DNA of 33,948 nt, taken from positions 1-33,948 of the forward strand of contig JAFSQD010000024.1 of NCBI GenBank assembly GCA_017446765.1. The letters are read 5' to 3'. The notes under the pieces were generated by a model. That model saw nothing but the letters and a program-made list of their open reading frames with translations. It was not told where the DNA came from and did no database searches. Of this stretch, positions 15,680 through 22,777 are shown piece after piece (position 1 is the first letter of the stretch; the number at the start of each line of letters is the position of its first letter). The position numbers and the translations under genes were made by a program. The stretch comes from Alloprevotella sp. Its GTDB lineage: Bacteria > Bacteroidota > Bacteroidia > Bacteroidales > Bacteroidaceae.

Positions 15680-16228
15680 ATGAAAAAGAAATTTGTCTGC
15701 ACCGTTTGTGGATACGTACACGAAGGCAACGAGGCTCCCGAGCGTTGCCCCATCTGCAAGGCTCCCGCTTCCAAATTCAACGAGGTTGTTGAAGGTGAAC
15801 TGAACTTCGTCGTGGAACATCAAATCGGCATTGCCAAGGACGTTGACGAGGAAATCAAGAAAGGCCTTCAGTCCCACTGGCTGGGCGAATGTTCCGAGGT
15901 GGGCCAATATCTGGCCATGGCACGTCAGGCCGACCGCGAGGGTTATCCCGAGATTGCAGCTGCCTTCCGCCAATATGCTTACGAAGAGGCCGACCACGCC
16001 AGCCGCTTCTGCGAAATGCTGGGCGATAACGTGTGGGACACAAAGACAAACCTCTACAAGCGCATGATTGCTGAGGCTGGCGCCTGCGAGGAGAAGAACA
16101 ACATTGCCAAGCGCGCCAAGGAACTGGGGCACGACGCCATCCACGACAGCGTTCACGAGATGGCTCGCGACGAAGCCCGCCACGGACGCGGCTTCAAGGG
16201 TCTCTACGACCGCTTCTTCGGCGAATAA
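15680..16228 (+). CDS. Rubrerythrin with N-terminal rubredoxin domain (reverse rubrerythrin)
   Basis: A 182-residue cytoplasmic peroxide-detoxifying iron protein typical of anaerobes. The rubredoxin-like iron site is at the N terminus (Cys7, Cys10, Cys23 and Cys26 in VCTVCGY and CPICKAP), followed by a four-helix ferritin-like diiron domain with GECSEVGQY, EEADHASR and ARDEARHG supplying Glu and His ligands. The rubredoxin-first order is that of reverse rubrerythrins. It reduces hydrogen peroxide to water with electrons from NAD(P)H-linked redox partners not seen here. The gene diverges from rfbB across 131 bp. TATTTTCG at 15628-15635 is a 7-of-8 match to a Bacteroidetes -7 element but has no clear -33 partner. 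High GC third positions match the neighbours. Confidence 0.95.
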   Translation: MKKKFVCTVCGYVHEGNEAPERCPICKAPASKFNEVVEGELNFVVEHQIGIAKDVDEEIKKGLQSHWLGECSEVGQYLAMARQADREGYPEIAAAFRQYAYEEADHASRFCEMLGDNVWDTKTNLYKRMIAEAGACEEKNNIAKRAKELGHDAIHDSVHEMARDEARHGRGFKGLYDRFFGE

Positions 16229-16257
16229 CCTGCCTCACCCTTACACAGAACTAAGAC

Positions 16258-16289
16258 AAAGGGCATTCCTCATGTGGGGGATGCCCTTG
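16258..16289 (+). terminator. Hairpin downstream of rubrerythrin
   Basis: About 30 bp after the rubrerythrin stop, AAGGGCAT-T-CC pairs with GGATGCCCTT across a short loop, a 10-bp stem with one bulged base. No run of T follows, so it is a possible terminator or mRNA 3'-end hairpin rather than a textbook intrinsic terminator. Confidence 0.4.
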
Positions 16290-16352
16290 GCTTACCTAAC
16301 TCAAATCTCGGGAGTTAAAGGGGAATAAGTATTGAAAAACTTTTTTTGCGCA

Positions 16353-16374
16353 AAAAACTGCTACCTCTGCTACC
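16353..16374 (+). repeat. Outer inverted repeat, left arm
   Basis: Perfect 22-bp match to the reverse complement of 16905-16926. Internally it consists of A5 followed by two CTGCTACC-type units offset by 9 bp. Confidence 0.85.
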
Positions 16375-16420
16375 CCGACCTTGTATGCAGCTAATCTACA
16401 GCGTGTTGCAAGCGTCGGGT

Positions 16421-16440
16421 GGGTAGCAGTAGGTAGCAGT
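16421..16440 (+). repeat. Inner inverted repeat, left arm
   Basis: Perfect 20-bp match to the reverse complement of 16839-16858. It is made of two GGTAGCAGT units. Confidence 0.85.
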
Positions 16441-16549
16441 AGGGCGAAGGTAGATGGGGCCTAAGCATGCCACTTCCGCCTCATCCCCCTTGACGCGCGG
16501 GCGGAGCGCTTACGCCACATGTGACAATCTTTTGGCTTTCGGGATAATT

Positions 16550-16583
16550 CCAACGCCTTTGGAACTAATTCCGAAGGCGTTGG
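16550..16583. repeat. Strong hairpin inside the non-coding element
   Basis: CCAACGCCTTTGGAA pairs with TTCCGAAGGCGTTGG around the loop CTAA. The stem is 15 bp with a single T-G wobble. It is not followed by a T tract, so a terminator role is not obvious. Confidence 0.75.
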
Positions 16584-16838
16584 ACAAATGCTCTCTGTGC
16601 CTGCAAGGGGGGAGTACAATTCCTACCCCAGCGTGGGCGTGCAGTAAGAGGGTCATAGGTTCTGAAGCAACACCATAAGCCACTTTTTACCTCAAAAACG
16701 ACATGCTTAGCACGATGCTGGCGCAGTTATAAGAAGTTTTTCTGAGGCAACGAGGGAGGGTTTGAGCCTCCAAAACGGCATATTTCCCTTCCCAAGTGCA
16801 TGGTGGCGACGCGCAAAGCACAGTTTTTCTAAATCCCC

Positions 16839-16858
16839 ACTGCTACCTACTGCTACCC
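16839..16858 (-). repeat. Inner inverted repeat, right arm
   Basis: Reverse complement of 16421-16440 without mismatch. Confidence 0.85.
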
Positions 16859-16904
16859 CGCAAGCGCTCATAACTTGCTGGAAATGTTCCATCTACGGAT
16901 GTCA

Positions 16905-16926
16905 GGTAGCAGAGGTAGCAGTTTTT
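16905..16926 (-). repeat. Outer inverted repeat, right arm
   Basis: Reverse complement of 16353-16374 without mismatch; it lies 34 bp from the stop codon of the BspA-like gene. Confidence 0.85.
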
Positions 16927-16960
16927 CCTTCAAAAAAACTGATACTTTTTCAGCGTATCG

Positions 16961-18526
16961 TCACATCTCCACGTAGTCATCGTACACGAAGTCCGTAACG
17001 TCGCCCCACGCGTTCGCGTACTTGGACTTGCAACCCTTCGGTACATAGATAGTACAAGAGCGCGGAACGCTTCCAAAGACACCATACTCAAGTGTCGGCG
17101 GCGTGGGGTTCAGGCTTGTGATTTTTTGCAAACTACCATTAGCATCAAAAGCTTGTTTCCGGATGTCCTTCAACTGCCCTGGAAGCGTGATTTCCGTCAA
17201 AGCCTTACAGTAATAGAAGGCATGCTGACCAATGTCCAACAGGGTTGAGGGGAACGTGACTTTGGACAATCGACGACAATCAATAAAAGCCATCATGTCA
17301 ATCGTTGTAACGCCCTCTGGCAAAACAATCTGAGTAAGATTCACACAGGCACTAAAGGCTTGAAAACCAACCCTCACCAGGCTCTTCGGAAACTTGACGC
17401 TTCGCAGAATCTCATTGTCCACGATTTGTTCCTGCGTTTCGTCTAAGAGAGTAAAAGCACGGTCACCAATAGCCGTTACTTTGAAGGTGTAACCATCCAC
17501 TTGTATTTCGTCTGCAACCACGACATTCACAGCCTTATTGAGATCCTCCGGGCCGACGAGCTCTGCTTCCGTGGTTGAAGTCACCCTGTATTTCAAGCCG
17601 TTGATAGTGACAACCTTGTCAACGGCCTCGCTCCCTATCTCCTTCACCGCGCCGTACTCAAATGGCCATGCGTTGATGTAGGCGTTGCGGCTGCCCACAG
17701 GCACATATACCGTGCAAGCTTTGTTGACATACGAAAAAGCGTCCTCTTCTACCGTCGGCGGCGTAGGGTTCAGGCTTGTTATCTTCGTGAGGTTTGAGCA
17801 CGACAAAAAGGCCCAGTACTTAATGGTTGCGACACTGGCAGGAATCACAATCTCCGTAAGCCCGTTGCACTTGTGGAAAGCCCTCTCGCCGATTGTCTTT
17901 ACGCCGTCCGGAATAACCGTGTTCTGACATCCCACCAGCAGACAATCATCTTTGGTCCTTATGACGGCGTTGCAGTTCTTGCGGGAATCAAAGACCGGAT
18001 TGCCTTCCTGCACTACAATCTCCGTCAGTCCGCAACACAGGAAAGCATTGTCCATATCTGTCACCTCCTTGGGAATGAATATGGTTTTCAGAGCCCTACA
18101 ATATAGACAAACGCTTTTCCCAATGCGCTTGACGCTGTGGGGGATGGTGAGGAATTCAAGCACATTGTTTTCGCTATAGGCGTTACTCTTCTTTTCGTAA
18201 AAACTGAATGCCTTGTCGGCAATGGCGGTCACGGCATAGCGCTCGCCGTCAATGTTTACGGCATGGGGTATCTCCGCACCACGGCAGGTTTCGGGACTTA
18301 CGGGGTTCACGACTTCCACCTCGTGCTTCGATTTGTCCGTGATGCGGAACACGAGTACATCACTGCGGTAGAGGCCGTCCTCGGTCTCCGTGAGCACGGT
18401 CAGTCCTGTCACGTCGTCAACGGGAGGTTCGGGTTCGTCTGGTTCGTCACTACCTCCGCAAGCTGCGAAGGCTAATGGCATGAGCAGCAAGGCTGCCAGC
18501 ATCCAAGCGGTTTGTAGGGTTTTCAT
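16961..18526 (-). CDS. BspA-type leucine-rich-repeat surface lipoprotein
   Basis: A 521-residue lipoprotein (lipobox FAAC, Cys23) with CGGSDEPDEPEPP after the lipid site, an acidic, surface-export-like start. The rest is built of Treponema-type LRR_5 repeats of about 23 residues with the pattern -L-xI-IPxSVxxIGxxAFxxC-, e.g. TIPHSVKRIGKSVCLYC, VIPASVATIKYWAFLSC and VLPEGVTTIDMMAFIDC. Two LRR blocks (about 75-290 and 330-510) each close with KITSLNPTPPT, a CTVYVP or CTIYVP strand and a NAW cap, so the protein is an internal duplication. BspA-like proteins bind host or bacterial surface proteins, but the ligand here is unknown. Upstream lies a 143-bp gap with an 8-G tract. Confidence 0.88.
   Translation of the reverse strand: MKTLQTAWMLAALLLMPLAFAACGGSDEPDEPEPPVDDVTGLTVLTETEDGLYRSDVLVFRITDKSKHEVEVVNPVSPETCRGAEIPHAVNIDGERYAVTAIADKAFSFYEKKSNAYSENNVLEFLTIPHSVKRIGKSVCLYCRALKTIFIPKEVTDMDNAFLCCGLTEIVVQEGNPVFDSRKNCNAVIRTKDDCLLVGCQNTVIPDGVKTIGERAFHKCNGLTEIVIPASVATIKYWAFLSCSNLTKITSLNPTPPTVEEDAFSYVNKACTVYVPVGSRNAYINAWPFEYGAVKEIGSEAVDKVVTINGLKYRVTSTTEAELVGPEDLNKAVNVVVADEIQVDGYTFKVTAIGDRAFTLLDETQEQIVDNEILRSVKFPKSLVRVGFQAFSACVNLTQIVLPEGVTTIDMMAFIDCRRLSKVTFPSTLLDIGQHAFYYCKALTEITLPGQLKDIRKQAFDANGSLQKITSLNPTPPTLEYGVFGSVPRSCTIYVPKGCKSKYANAWGDVTDFVYDDYVEM
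17094..17122 (-). repeat. Direct repeat inside the BspA-like gene, copy 1
   Basis: A 29-bp segment that differs at 2 positions from 17754-17782. It encodes the SLNPTPPT segment that closes the C-terminal LRR block. The offset of 660 bp is a multiple of three. Confidence 0.8.
17754..17782 (-). repeat. Direct repeat inside the BspA-like gene, copy 2
   Basis: Partner of 17094-17122; it encodes the SLNPTPPT segment that closes the N-terminal LRR block. Confidence 0.8.
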
Positions 18527-18669
18527 GATAGTTTGGTAGCCCCTTCTCTCCCCTTCCCTGCCCTCTTCCGCCCCTCCGAGGGGGGGGACAAGGCACTTCG
18601 CATGGGGAGGAGTTCAGAGCGGAGCTAATGTTTATTGGTTATTAGATATTAGTTATAAGCTGTTAGTTG
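18527..18669. other. Intergenic region between ispG and the BspA-like gene
   Basis: This 143-bp region holds an 8-base G tract at 18580-18587 inside CCCCTCCGAGGGG-type self-complementary sequence, a C/T-rich stretch next to the BspA-like start, and AT-rich TTAG repeats toward ispG. No TAnnTTTG promoter element was found for the BspA-like gene. Confidence 0.5.
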
Positions 18670-18681
18670 TTAGTTGTTGGT
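18661..18681. repeat. 7-bp tandem repeat overlapping the end of ispG
   Basis: Three consecutive units, TGTTAGT, TGTTAGT and TGTTGGT. The last three codons and the stop of ispG (Thr-Asn-Asn-stop) are read from it on the minus strand. AT-rich sequence with similar TTAG motifs continues to about 18630. Confidence 0.75.
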
Positions 18682-20040
18682 TCGCTGCCTGTCGCTTTCT
18701 ATCAGGGCAAGCAGGTGCTCCACGGCTTCGGCCTCGGGGATGTTTTTCTCCACACATTCCTTGCCGCGATAGAGCGACACCTTGCCACGCGCTGCGCCGA
18801 CATAGCCATAGTCGGCGTCGGCCATTTCGCCGGGACCGTTTACGATGCACCCCATAATGCCTATCTTAACACCCACAAGGTGAGCGGTGGCAGCCTTGAT
18901 GCGGCGAATAGTGCCTGGAAGATCGTAAAGGGTACGTCCGCAACCGGGACATGAGATGTACTCGGTGCGTGTAAACTTGATGCGCGTGGCCTGGAGGATG
19001 CGGTCGATCAGGTCGGCGAGTACTTCTTCACTAAAATGGGGATTGACAATGACGAGGTGGTGAGCACGGCGGTCTATGAGCGGAGCAGCAGCAGCCATTG
19101 CGGCCTGCAACTGCAACGTTTCCAAGTCATCGTTATCCATGCGCAACGTCACGGTGTCGTCGGCAATGGTGGCCTCAGCCTCAGTTCTTAGGCGGCGACA
19201 GACGTCTATGCTCTCCACGAGGCGGCGCGCTACTGGAATTTCACATTCCGGCGGCTCGCTCAGGCTGACGCGGATGGTATCGCCCAGACCCTCGGTGAGC
19301 AGTGTGCCGATGCCGCATGCACTCTTGATGCGGCCGTCCTCGCCCTCGCCGGCTTCCGTCACGCCAAGGTGCAGGGGATAGTCCATGCCCTCGGCCTCCA
19401 TACGGCGTGCCAGAATGCGCACACTCTCCACCATCACCAGCACGTTGCTGGCCTTGATGCTGATGACAACGTCCATGAAGGCTTCGCGCTGACAGATGCG
19501 GAGAAACTCCATGCAGCTTTCTACGATGCCAGCTGGCGTATCGCCATATCGAGACATGATGCGGTCGGAGAGCGAACCATGGTTCACGCCTATGCGAAGG
19601 GCCGTTCCATGCTCGCGACAAATGGCAAGTAGCCGGCAGAAGCGCTCGTCGAGGCGGCGCAACTCGGCCGCATACTCCTCCTCGGTATACTCGAGGTGCT
19701 TGAACTGGCGTGCGGGGTCGACATAGTTGCCGGGGTTGATGCGCACTTTCTCCACGACAGCCGCAGCCGCATCGGCCACGTTGGCGTTGAAATGGACGTC
19801 TGCCACAAGGGGGGTGTCATAGCCGAGGGAGCGTAGTCGGTTCCGGATCTCGCGCAAGCTCTCCACTTCGCGTATTCCTTGCGTAGTCAAGCGCACAAGG
19901 TCTGCGCCCGAATCAATTATCTTAATGCATTGTGACACACAGGATTCAACATCGTTTGTTGAAGCTGTTGTCATACTTTGCAGGCGAATGGGGTTTGTGC
20001 CGCCAAGCCGTAGGTTTCCGATTCTTACTTCGTGTGACAT
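18670..20040 (-). CDS. ispG: 4-hydroxy-3-methylbut-2-en-1-yl diphosphate synthase, short-insert form
   Basis: A 456-residue cytoplasmic [4Fe-4S] enzyme of the methylerythritol-phosphate isoprenoid pathway, converting MEcPP to HMBPP. The TIM barrel occupies about residues 1-280 (VRIGNLRLGG, IRLQSMTTAST, LVADVHFNANVA, RIGVNHGSLSDR, HLGVTEAGEGEDGR). The iron-sulfur domain follows from about 355: Cys364 and Cys367 in SCPGCGRT, Cys398 in MGCIVNGPGE, and Glu405, the known cluster-region acid. Between them lie only about 75 residues, against none in the 372-residue E. coli enzyme and well over 200 in the three-domain forms I recall for other Bacteroidetes. The C terminus runs into a 7-bp tandem repeat. 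It follows purE by 27 bp, the usual Bacteroidales neighbour. Confidence 0.95.
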   Translation of the reverse strand: MSHEVRIGNLRLGGTNPIRLQSMTTASTNDVESCVSQCIKIIDSGADLVRLTTQGIREVESLREIRNRLRSLGYDTPLVADVHFNANVADAAAAVVEKVRINPGNYVDPARQFKHLEYTEEEYAAELRRLDERFCRLLAICREHGTALRIGVNHGSLSDRIMSRYGDTPAGIVESCMEFLRICQREAFMDVVISIKASNVLVMVESVRILARRMEAEGMDYPLHLGVTEAGEGEDGRIKSACGIGTLLTEGLGDTIRVSLSEPPECEIPVARRLVESIDVCRRLRTEAEATIADDTVTLRMDNDDLETLQLQAAMAAAAPLIDRRAHHLVIVNPHFSEEVLADLIDRILQATRIKFTRTEYISCPGCGRTLYDLPGTIRRIKAATAHLVGVKIGIMGCIVNGPGEMADADYGYVGAARGKVSLYRGKECVEKNIPEAEAVEHLLALIESDRQRTNN

Positions 20041-20052
20041 ATCAAGGGATAA

Positions 20053-20068
20053 GTGACAAGGGACGAGT
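20053..20068. repeat. Relative of the 14-bp repeat, after purE
   Basis: GTGACAAGGGACGAGT differs by one base from GTGACAAGTGACGAGT in the tandem array at 20589-20640. It touches the stop codon of purE (20068-20070), so purE has this repeat family on both sides. Confidence 0.55.
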
Positions 20069-20571
20069 TAAACCTTATAGGCATACTCAATGGCAGCAAG
20101 TTCCTCATTGGCTTTCACTACCTTTTCCTTCAAGCGTTCCTTATAAGCAGCAAAGCGTTCGGACAGGGCCGCATCGCTTTGAGCCAGTATTTGTACGGCA
20201 AGTATGGCGGCATTTTGTGCGCCATTGACGCCCACCGTGGCGACGGGAATACCTGGAGGCATCTGCACCATGCTGAGCAGTGCGTCGAGGCCATCGAGCA
20301 GTCCCTTGATGGGAACGCCGATGACCGGTACGTTCGTACTGGCGGCAATGACACCCGGCAAGGCTGCAGCCATTCCGGCACCGGCAATAATGACACGCAA
20401 TCCGCGCGACTGTGCCGTGCGGGCAAATTGTTCTACTTCGATGGGCGTGCGATGTGCACTGAGTGCGTTCATTTCGAAAGGCACCTGCATTTCTTCAAGC
20501 AGTTTGGCGGCTTTCTCCATGACGGGCAGGTCGCTGGTGCTGCCCATAATGATACTGACGAGGGGGGACAT
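20068..20571 (-). CDS. purE: N5-carboxyaminoimidazole ribonucleotide mutase
   Basis: A 167-residue enzyme of de novo purine synthesis that moves the carboxyl of N5-CAIR to give CAIR. The class I signature is clear: IIMGSTSDLPVMEKA at the N terminus, FEMNALSAHRTP with the active-site His, IAGAGMAAALPGVIAA, and the segment VPVIGVPIKGLLDGLDALLSMVQMPPGIPVATV. I chose the ATG at 20571 because homology starts there; a TTG extension to 20616 would translate the upstream tandem repeat. It lies between the PAP2 membrane protein and ispG, all on one strand. No purK is visible. In relatives I recall gcvH beside purE, but no gcvH is present here. Confidence 0.95.
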   Translation of the reverse strand: MSPLVSIIMGSTSDLPVMEKAAKLLEEMQVPFEMNALSAHRTPIEVEQFARTAQSRGLRVIIAGAGMAAALPGVIAASTNVPVIGVPIKGLLDGLDALLSMVQMPPGIPVATVGVNGAQNAAILAVQILAQSDAALSERFAAYKERLKEKVVKANEELAAIEYAYKV

Positions 20572-20588
20572 GGTTCTGTTGGGTGTTA

Positions 20589-20640
20589 GTGACGAGTGAC
20601 AAGTGACGAGTGACAAGTGACGAGTGACAAGTGACGAGTG
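20589..20640. repeat. 14-bp tandem repeat between the PAP2 gene and purE
   Basis: The unit GTGACGAGTGACAA occurs 3.7 times without a mismatch (20589, 20603, 20617, 20631). The unit is itself two 7-bp halves, GTGACGA and GTGACAA. The array ends directly at the stop codon of the upstream PAP2 gene (20641-20643). Confidence 0.9.
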
Positions 20641-21258
20641 TTATACAAGATATATGCAGAAGAATCCACACAGGACGCCCACGAGGGTGCCGAGTCCCAC
20701 GTCGCGCAGCTGGTGCTGCCTCAGGACGAGACGGGACGTGCTGACAAGGCCGCAAAGCAAGACACAGAGACAGAGCCAAGAGGTCGGGTCAAAATGGAAT
20801 ATGGCCGAAAAGGCGAGAAGCGCCCCGAGGCAACCTCCGGCGGCAGCTGCATGCGTACTGACCTTTACCCAGTTGTTGAGCAAAGCGCATGCGACCTGTA
20901 TGGCAAGAGCTCCGAGAATGATACCAAGCGTAAACGACGGCATGTGGAATACATACATCAGGTAGAGCAGGGAGGCATAGCAGACGATAGAGATGAGGTA
21001 TGGGAAAAAGCGGTTGGCACGCCTGCCGAGGTGATAGCGCGACCATCCGTTGAGCTTGCGGTAGGCAAAGATGGACAGGCGAGGCAGCATGATGGTGAAC
21101 AGCCACACGATGACGAGCACTGCCACCTTGAACGCAAGCGGCAACAGACTCATATAGCTGAGAAACAGCAACAGGAAGAATGCCACCACCGGCATGTGGA
21201 AGGGAGAAAACAGCAGGGAAATGACTTGAGCTGTCAGTATGAGGTACTTGTTTTCCAT
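20641..21258 (-). CDS. PAP2-family membrane phosphatase-like protein
   Basis: A 205-residue inner-membrane protein with about six hydrophobic helices (for example residues 9-33, 41-58, 87-105, 109-127 and 140-172). It resembles type 2 phosphatidic acid phosphatases, which hydrolyse lipid phosphates or undecaprenyl diphosphate. Motif 3 is complete as SRxxxxxHxxxD at Ser175, Arg176, His182 and Asp186. Motif 2 is STHA at 134-137 instead of the common SGH. Motif 1 is degenerate, with Arg79, Arg83 and Pro86 in the cytoplasmic loop after helix 2. The substrate is therefore uncertain. It starts 15 bp after rpoN and ends against the 14-bp repeat array. Confidence 0.8.
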   Translation of the reverse strand: MENKYLILTAQVISLLFSPFHMPVVAFFLLLFLSYMSLLPLAFKVAVLVIVWLFTIMLPRLSIFAYRKLNGWSRYHLGRRANRFFPYLISIVCYASLLYLMYVFHMPSFTLGIILGALAIQVACALLNNWVKVSTHAAAAGGCLGALLAFSAIFHFDPTSWLCLCVLLCGLVSTSRLVLRQHQLRDVGLGTLVGVLCGFFCIYLV

Positions 21259-21273
21259 TACGTATACGCTTTG

Positions 21274-22755
21274 TTACTGCCTGCGAAGGCGAGCGACCGG
21301 TATGCCCAGATGTTCGCGATACTTCACGACGGTGCGCCGAGAGATGGGCTGTCCCCTACGCTTCATCTCGGCCGCCAATGCCTCGTCGGGCATGGGATGT
21401 GCCTTGTCCTCGCCATCGATGATTTCCTTCAACAGGGCTTTAGCCTGCCGCGTGGAAAGTTCCTCGCCGCTTCCCGACGTGAACTGATAGGAGAAAAAGA
21501 ACTTCAGGGGATAGATGCCCCAGTCGGTCTGTACATATTTGTTGGTTGCTGCGCGTGAAACTGTAGAGAGGTTGACCCCAGCACGCATGGCCACGTCTTT
21601 CAGTTTCATCGGAACGAGCAGGGAGTCGTCGTCGTCATTGACAAAGAAGTCGTGTTGAATCTGCACGATGGTGCGCATCACCGACAGGAGCGTGCGCTGA
21701 CGGCGATGGCATAGTTCTATGAAATACTGCGCATCATTCACCTTCTTGCGTGCATAGATATACTCGTCGCGCTGCTGCCCCTTAAGTGTGTCACGCTGGG
21801 GCGTATAGGCACGAAGCGTATCGCGGAAAGCACGGCTGACACGCAGTTCGGGCACATCGCCGCGCACGAGACTCACACTGGGCATGCCGTTCTCCACATG
21901 GACACTGAAATCGGGCACTATCGATGGGGCTGATTCAGAAGACGCTTCTCCCAACGTGCTACCGGGACGCGGATTGAGACGGGTCAAAAGGCGGACAGCC
22001 GCATCAAGCTCCTTACGATCCACGTCGTAACGCTGCATGAGAATGTCCCAGTGATGGGCGGTGAAGTCGCGGAAGCTTTCTCCCAACAGTTTTCCTGCAA
22101 GAGGCTTGTGGGGAGAAGTGAAGTCTGGGTCGGCAAGCTGTATCTGAAGGCATTCCTGCAAATCGCGAGCCCCAATGCCGCGAGGTTCGAAGGTCTGCAA
22201 CAACTTGATGAGGCGTTCCACCTCGGAGGTGGCGACATCCAGATTCTGGTAGATGGCCAGTTCGTCAGAGAGGATGTCTGCACTCTTGCGCAGATAGCCG
22301 TCGGCATCAAGGCTCCCTATGAGGTATTCCATGACATCGCGCTCGGTCGGCGTAAGGTCCTCCTCTCCCATCTGGCGATAGAGGTCGTCGTAGGAGGTCG
22401 TGTCGGACGAAAACTGAAACTCGCGCTCCTCGCGGGAATTCTGCTGCCGCAGAAGATAATCGGGGATATCGTCGGCCGTCAGGTAGTCGGCGGTCTCGTC
22501 GGTCAGGGCGTCATTATGGCCGTCCTCCCCCACCCCGTCGCCGTCGTCGACGTCTTCATCCGCTGCAAATTCCTCATCGGGCGCTTCTTCTATCCCCACC
22601 TCCTCGAGTGCCTCGTTGTCGTCCATCTCATTTTTCACACGCTCGCGGAAGTCCATGAGGGGAAGTTCGAGGATATTGGCCACAGCCACCTGCATGGCAA
22701 TCTGTTGCTGTACCTGTTCCTCGCGCTGTATCTGTTCAATACTTTGTGTGGCCAT
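21274..22755 (-). CDS. rpoN: RNA polymerase sigma-54 factor
   Basis: A 493-residue alternative sigma factor that recognises -24/-12 promoters and needs AAA+ activators. Region I is Gln-rich at the start (IQREEQVQQQIAMQVAVANILELPL), followed by an unusually acidic region II linker (about residues 50-90, many Asp and Glu). The core-binding region has DLTPTERDVMEYLIGSLDADGYL and FEPRGIGARDLQECL. The helix-turn-helix is LKDVAMRAGVNLSTVSRAATNKYV. The C-terminal RpoN box reads SRRTVVKYRE, close to the consensus ARRTVAKYRE. No sigma-54 activator is present in the window. The gene lies 22 bp after the AspT-like transporter and 15 bp before the PAP2 gene. Confidence 0.95.
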   Translation of the reverse strand: MATQSIEQIQREEQVQQQIAMQVAVANILELPLMDFRERVKNEMDDNEALEEVGIEEAPDEEFAADEDVDDGDGVGEDGHNDALTDETADYLTADDIPDYLLRQQNSREEREFQFSSDTTSYDDLYRQMGEEDLTPTERDVMEYLIGSLDADGYLRKSADILSDELAIYQNLDVATSEVERLIKLLQTFEPRGIGARDLQECLQIQLADPDFTSPHKPLAGKLLGESFRDFTAHHWDILMQRYDVDRKELDAAVRLLTRLNPRPGSTLGEASSESAPSIVPDFSVHVENGMPSVSLVRGDVPELRVSRAFRDTLRAYTPQRDTLKGQQRDEYIYARKKVNDAQYFIELCHRRQRTLLSVMRTIVQIQHDFFVNDDDDSLLVPMKLKDVAMRAGVNLSTVSRAATNKYVQTDWGIYPLKFFFSYQFTSGSGEELSTRQAKALLKEIIDGEDKAHPMPDEALAAEMKRRGQPISRRTVVKYREHLGIPVARLRRQ

Positions 22756-22777
22756 AAGAACTACCTATAGTAAAAAC

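Larger units (their letters stand above)
16327..16947. mobile_element. Non-coding element with nested inverted repeats (MITE-like, unclassified)
   Basis: A 22-bp perfect inverted repeat (AAAAACTGCTACCTCTGCTACC) has arms at 16353-16374 and 16905-16926. A second, inner 20-bp perfect inverted repeat of related sequence (GGGTAGCAGTAGGTAGCAGT) has arms at 16421-16440 and 16839-16858. Outside the outer arms, AAGTAT at 16327-16332 and ATACTT at 16942-16947 are also inverted. No plausible protein is encoded between. The interval fills the gap between the converging rubrerythrin and BspA-like genes and ends 13 bp short of the latter's stop codon. It could be a miniature transposable element, a structured RNA, or a pair of facing repeat units; no transposase or target-site duplication was identified. 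Confidence 0.5.

Noticed and set aside
16454..16892. Short frames inside the inverted-repeat element (about 74 and 61 codons)
   Set aside because: Composition is not coding-like, they lack recognisable motifs, and one reads through the repeat region.
20572..20616. TTG start extending purE by 15 residues
   Set aside because: The extension translates the 14-bp repeat array and has no match to PurE proteins, which begin at the ATG at 20571.
20638..21558. A 306-codon plus-strand frame opposite the PAP2 gene and the end of rpoN
   Set aside because: It is very Glu/Gln/His-rich and spans two genes with clear families on the other strand.
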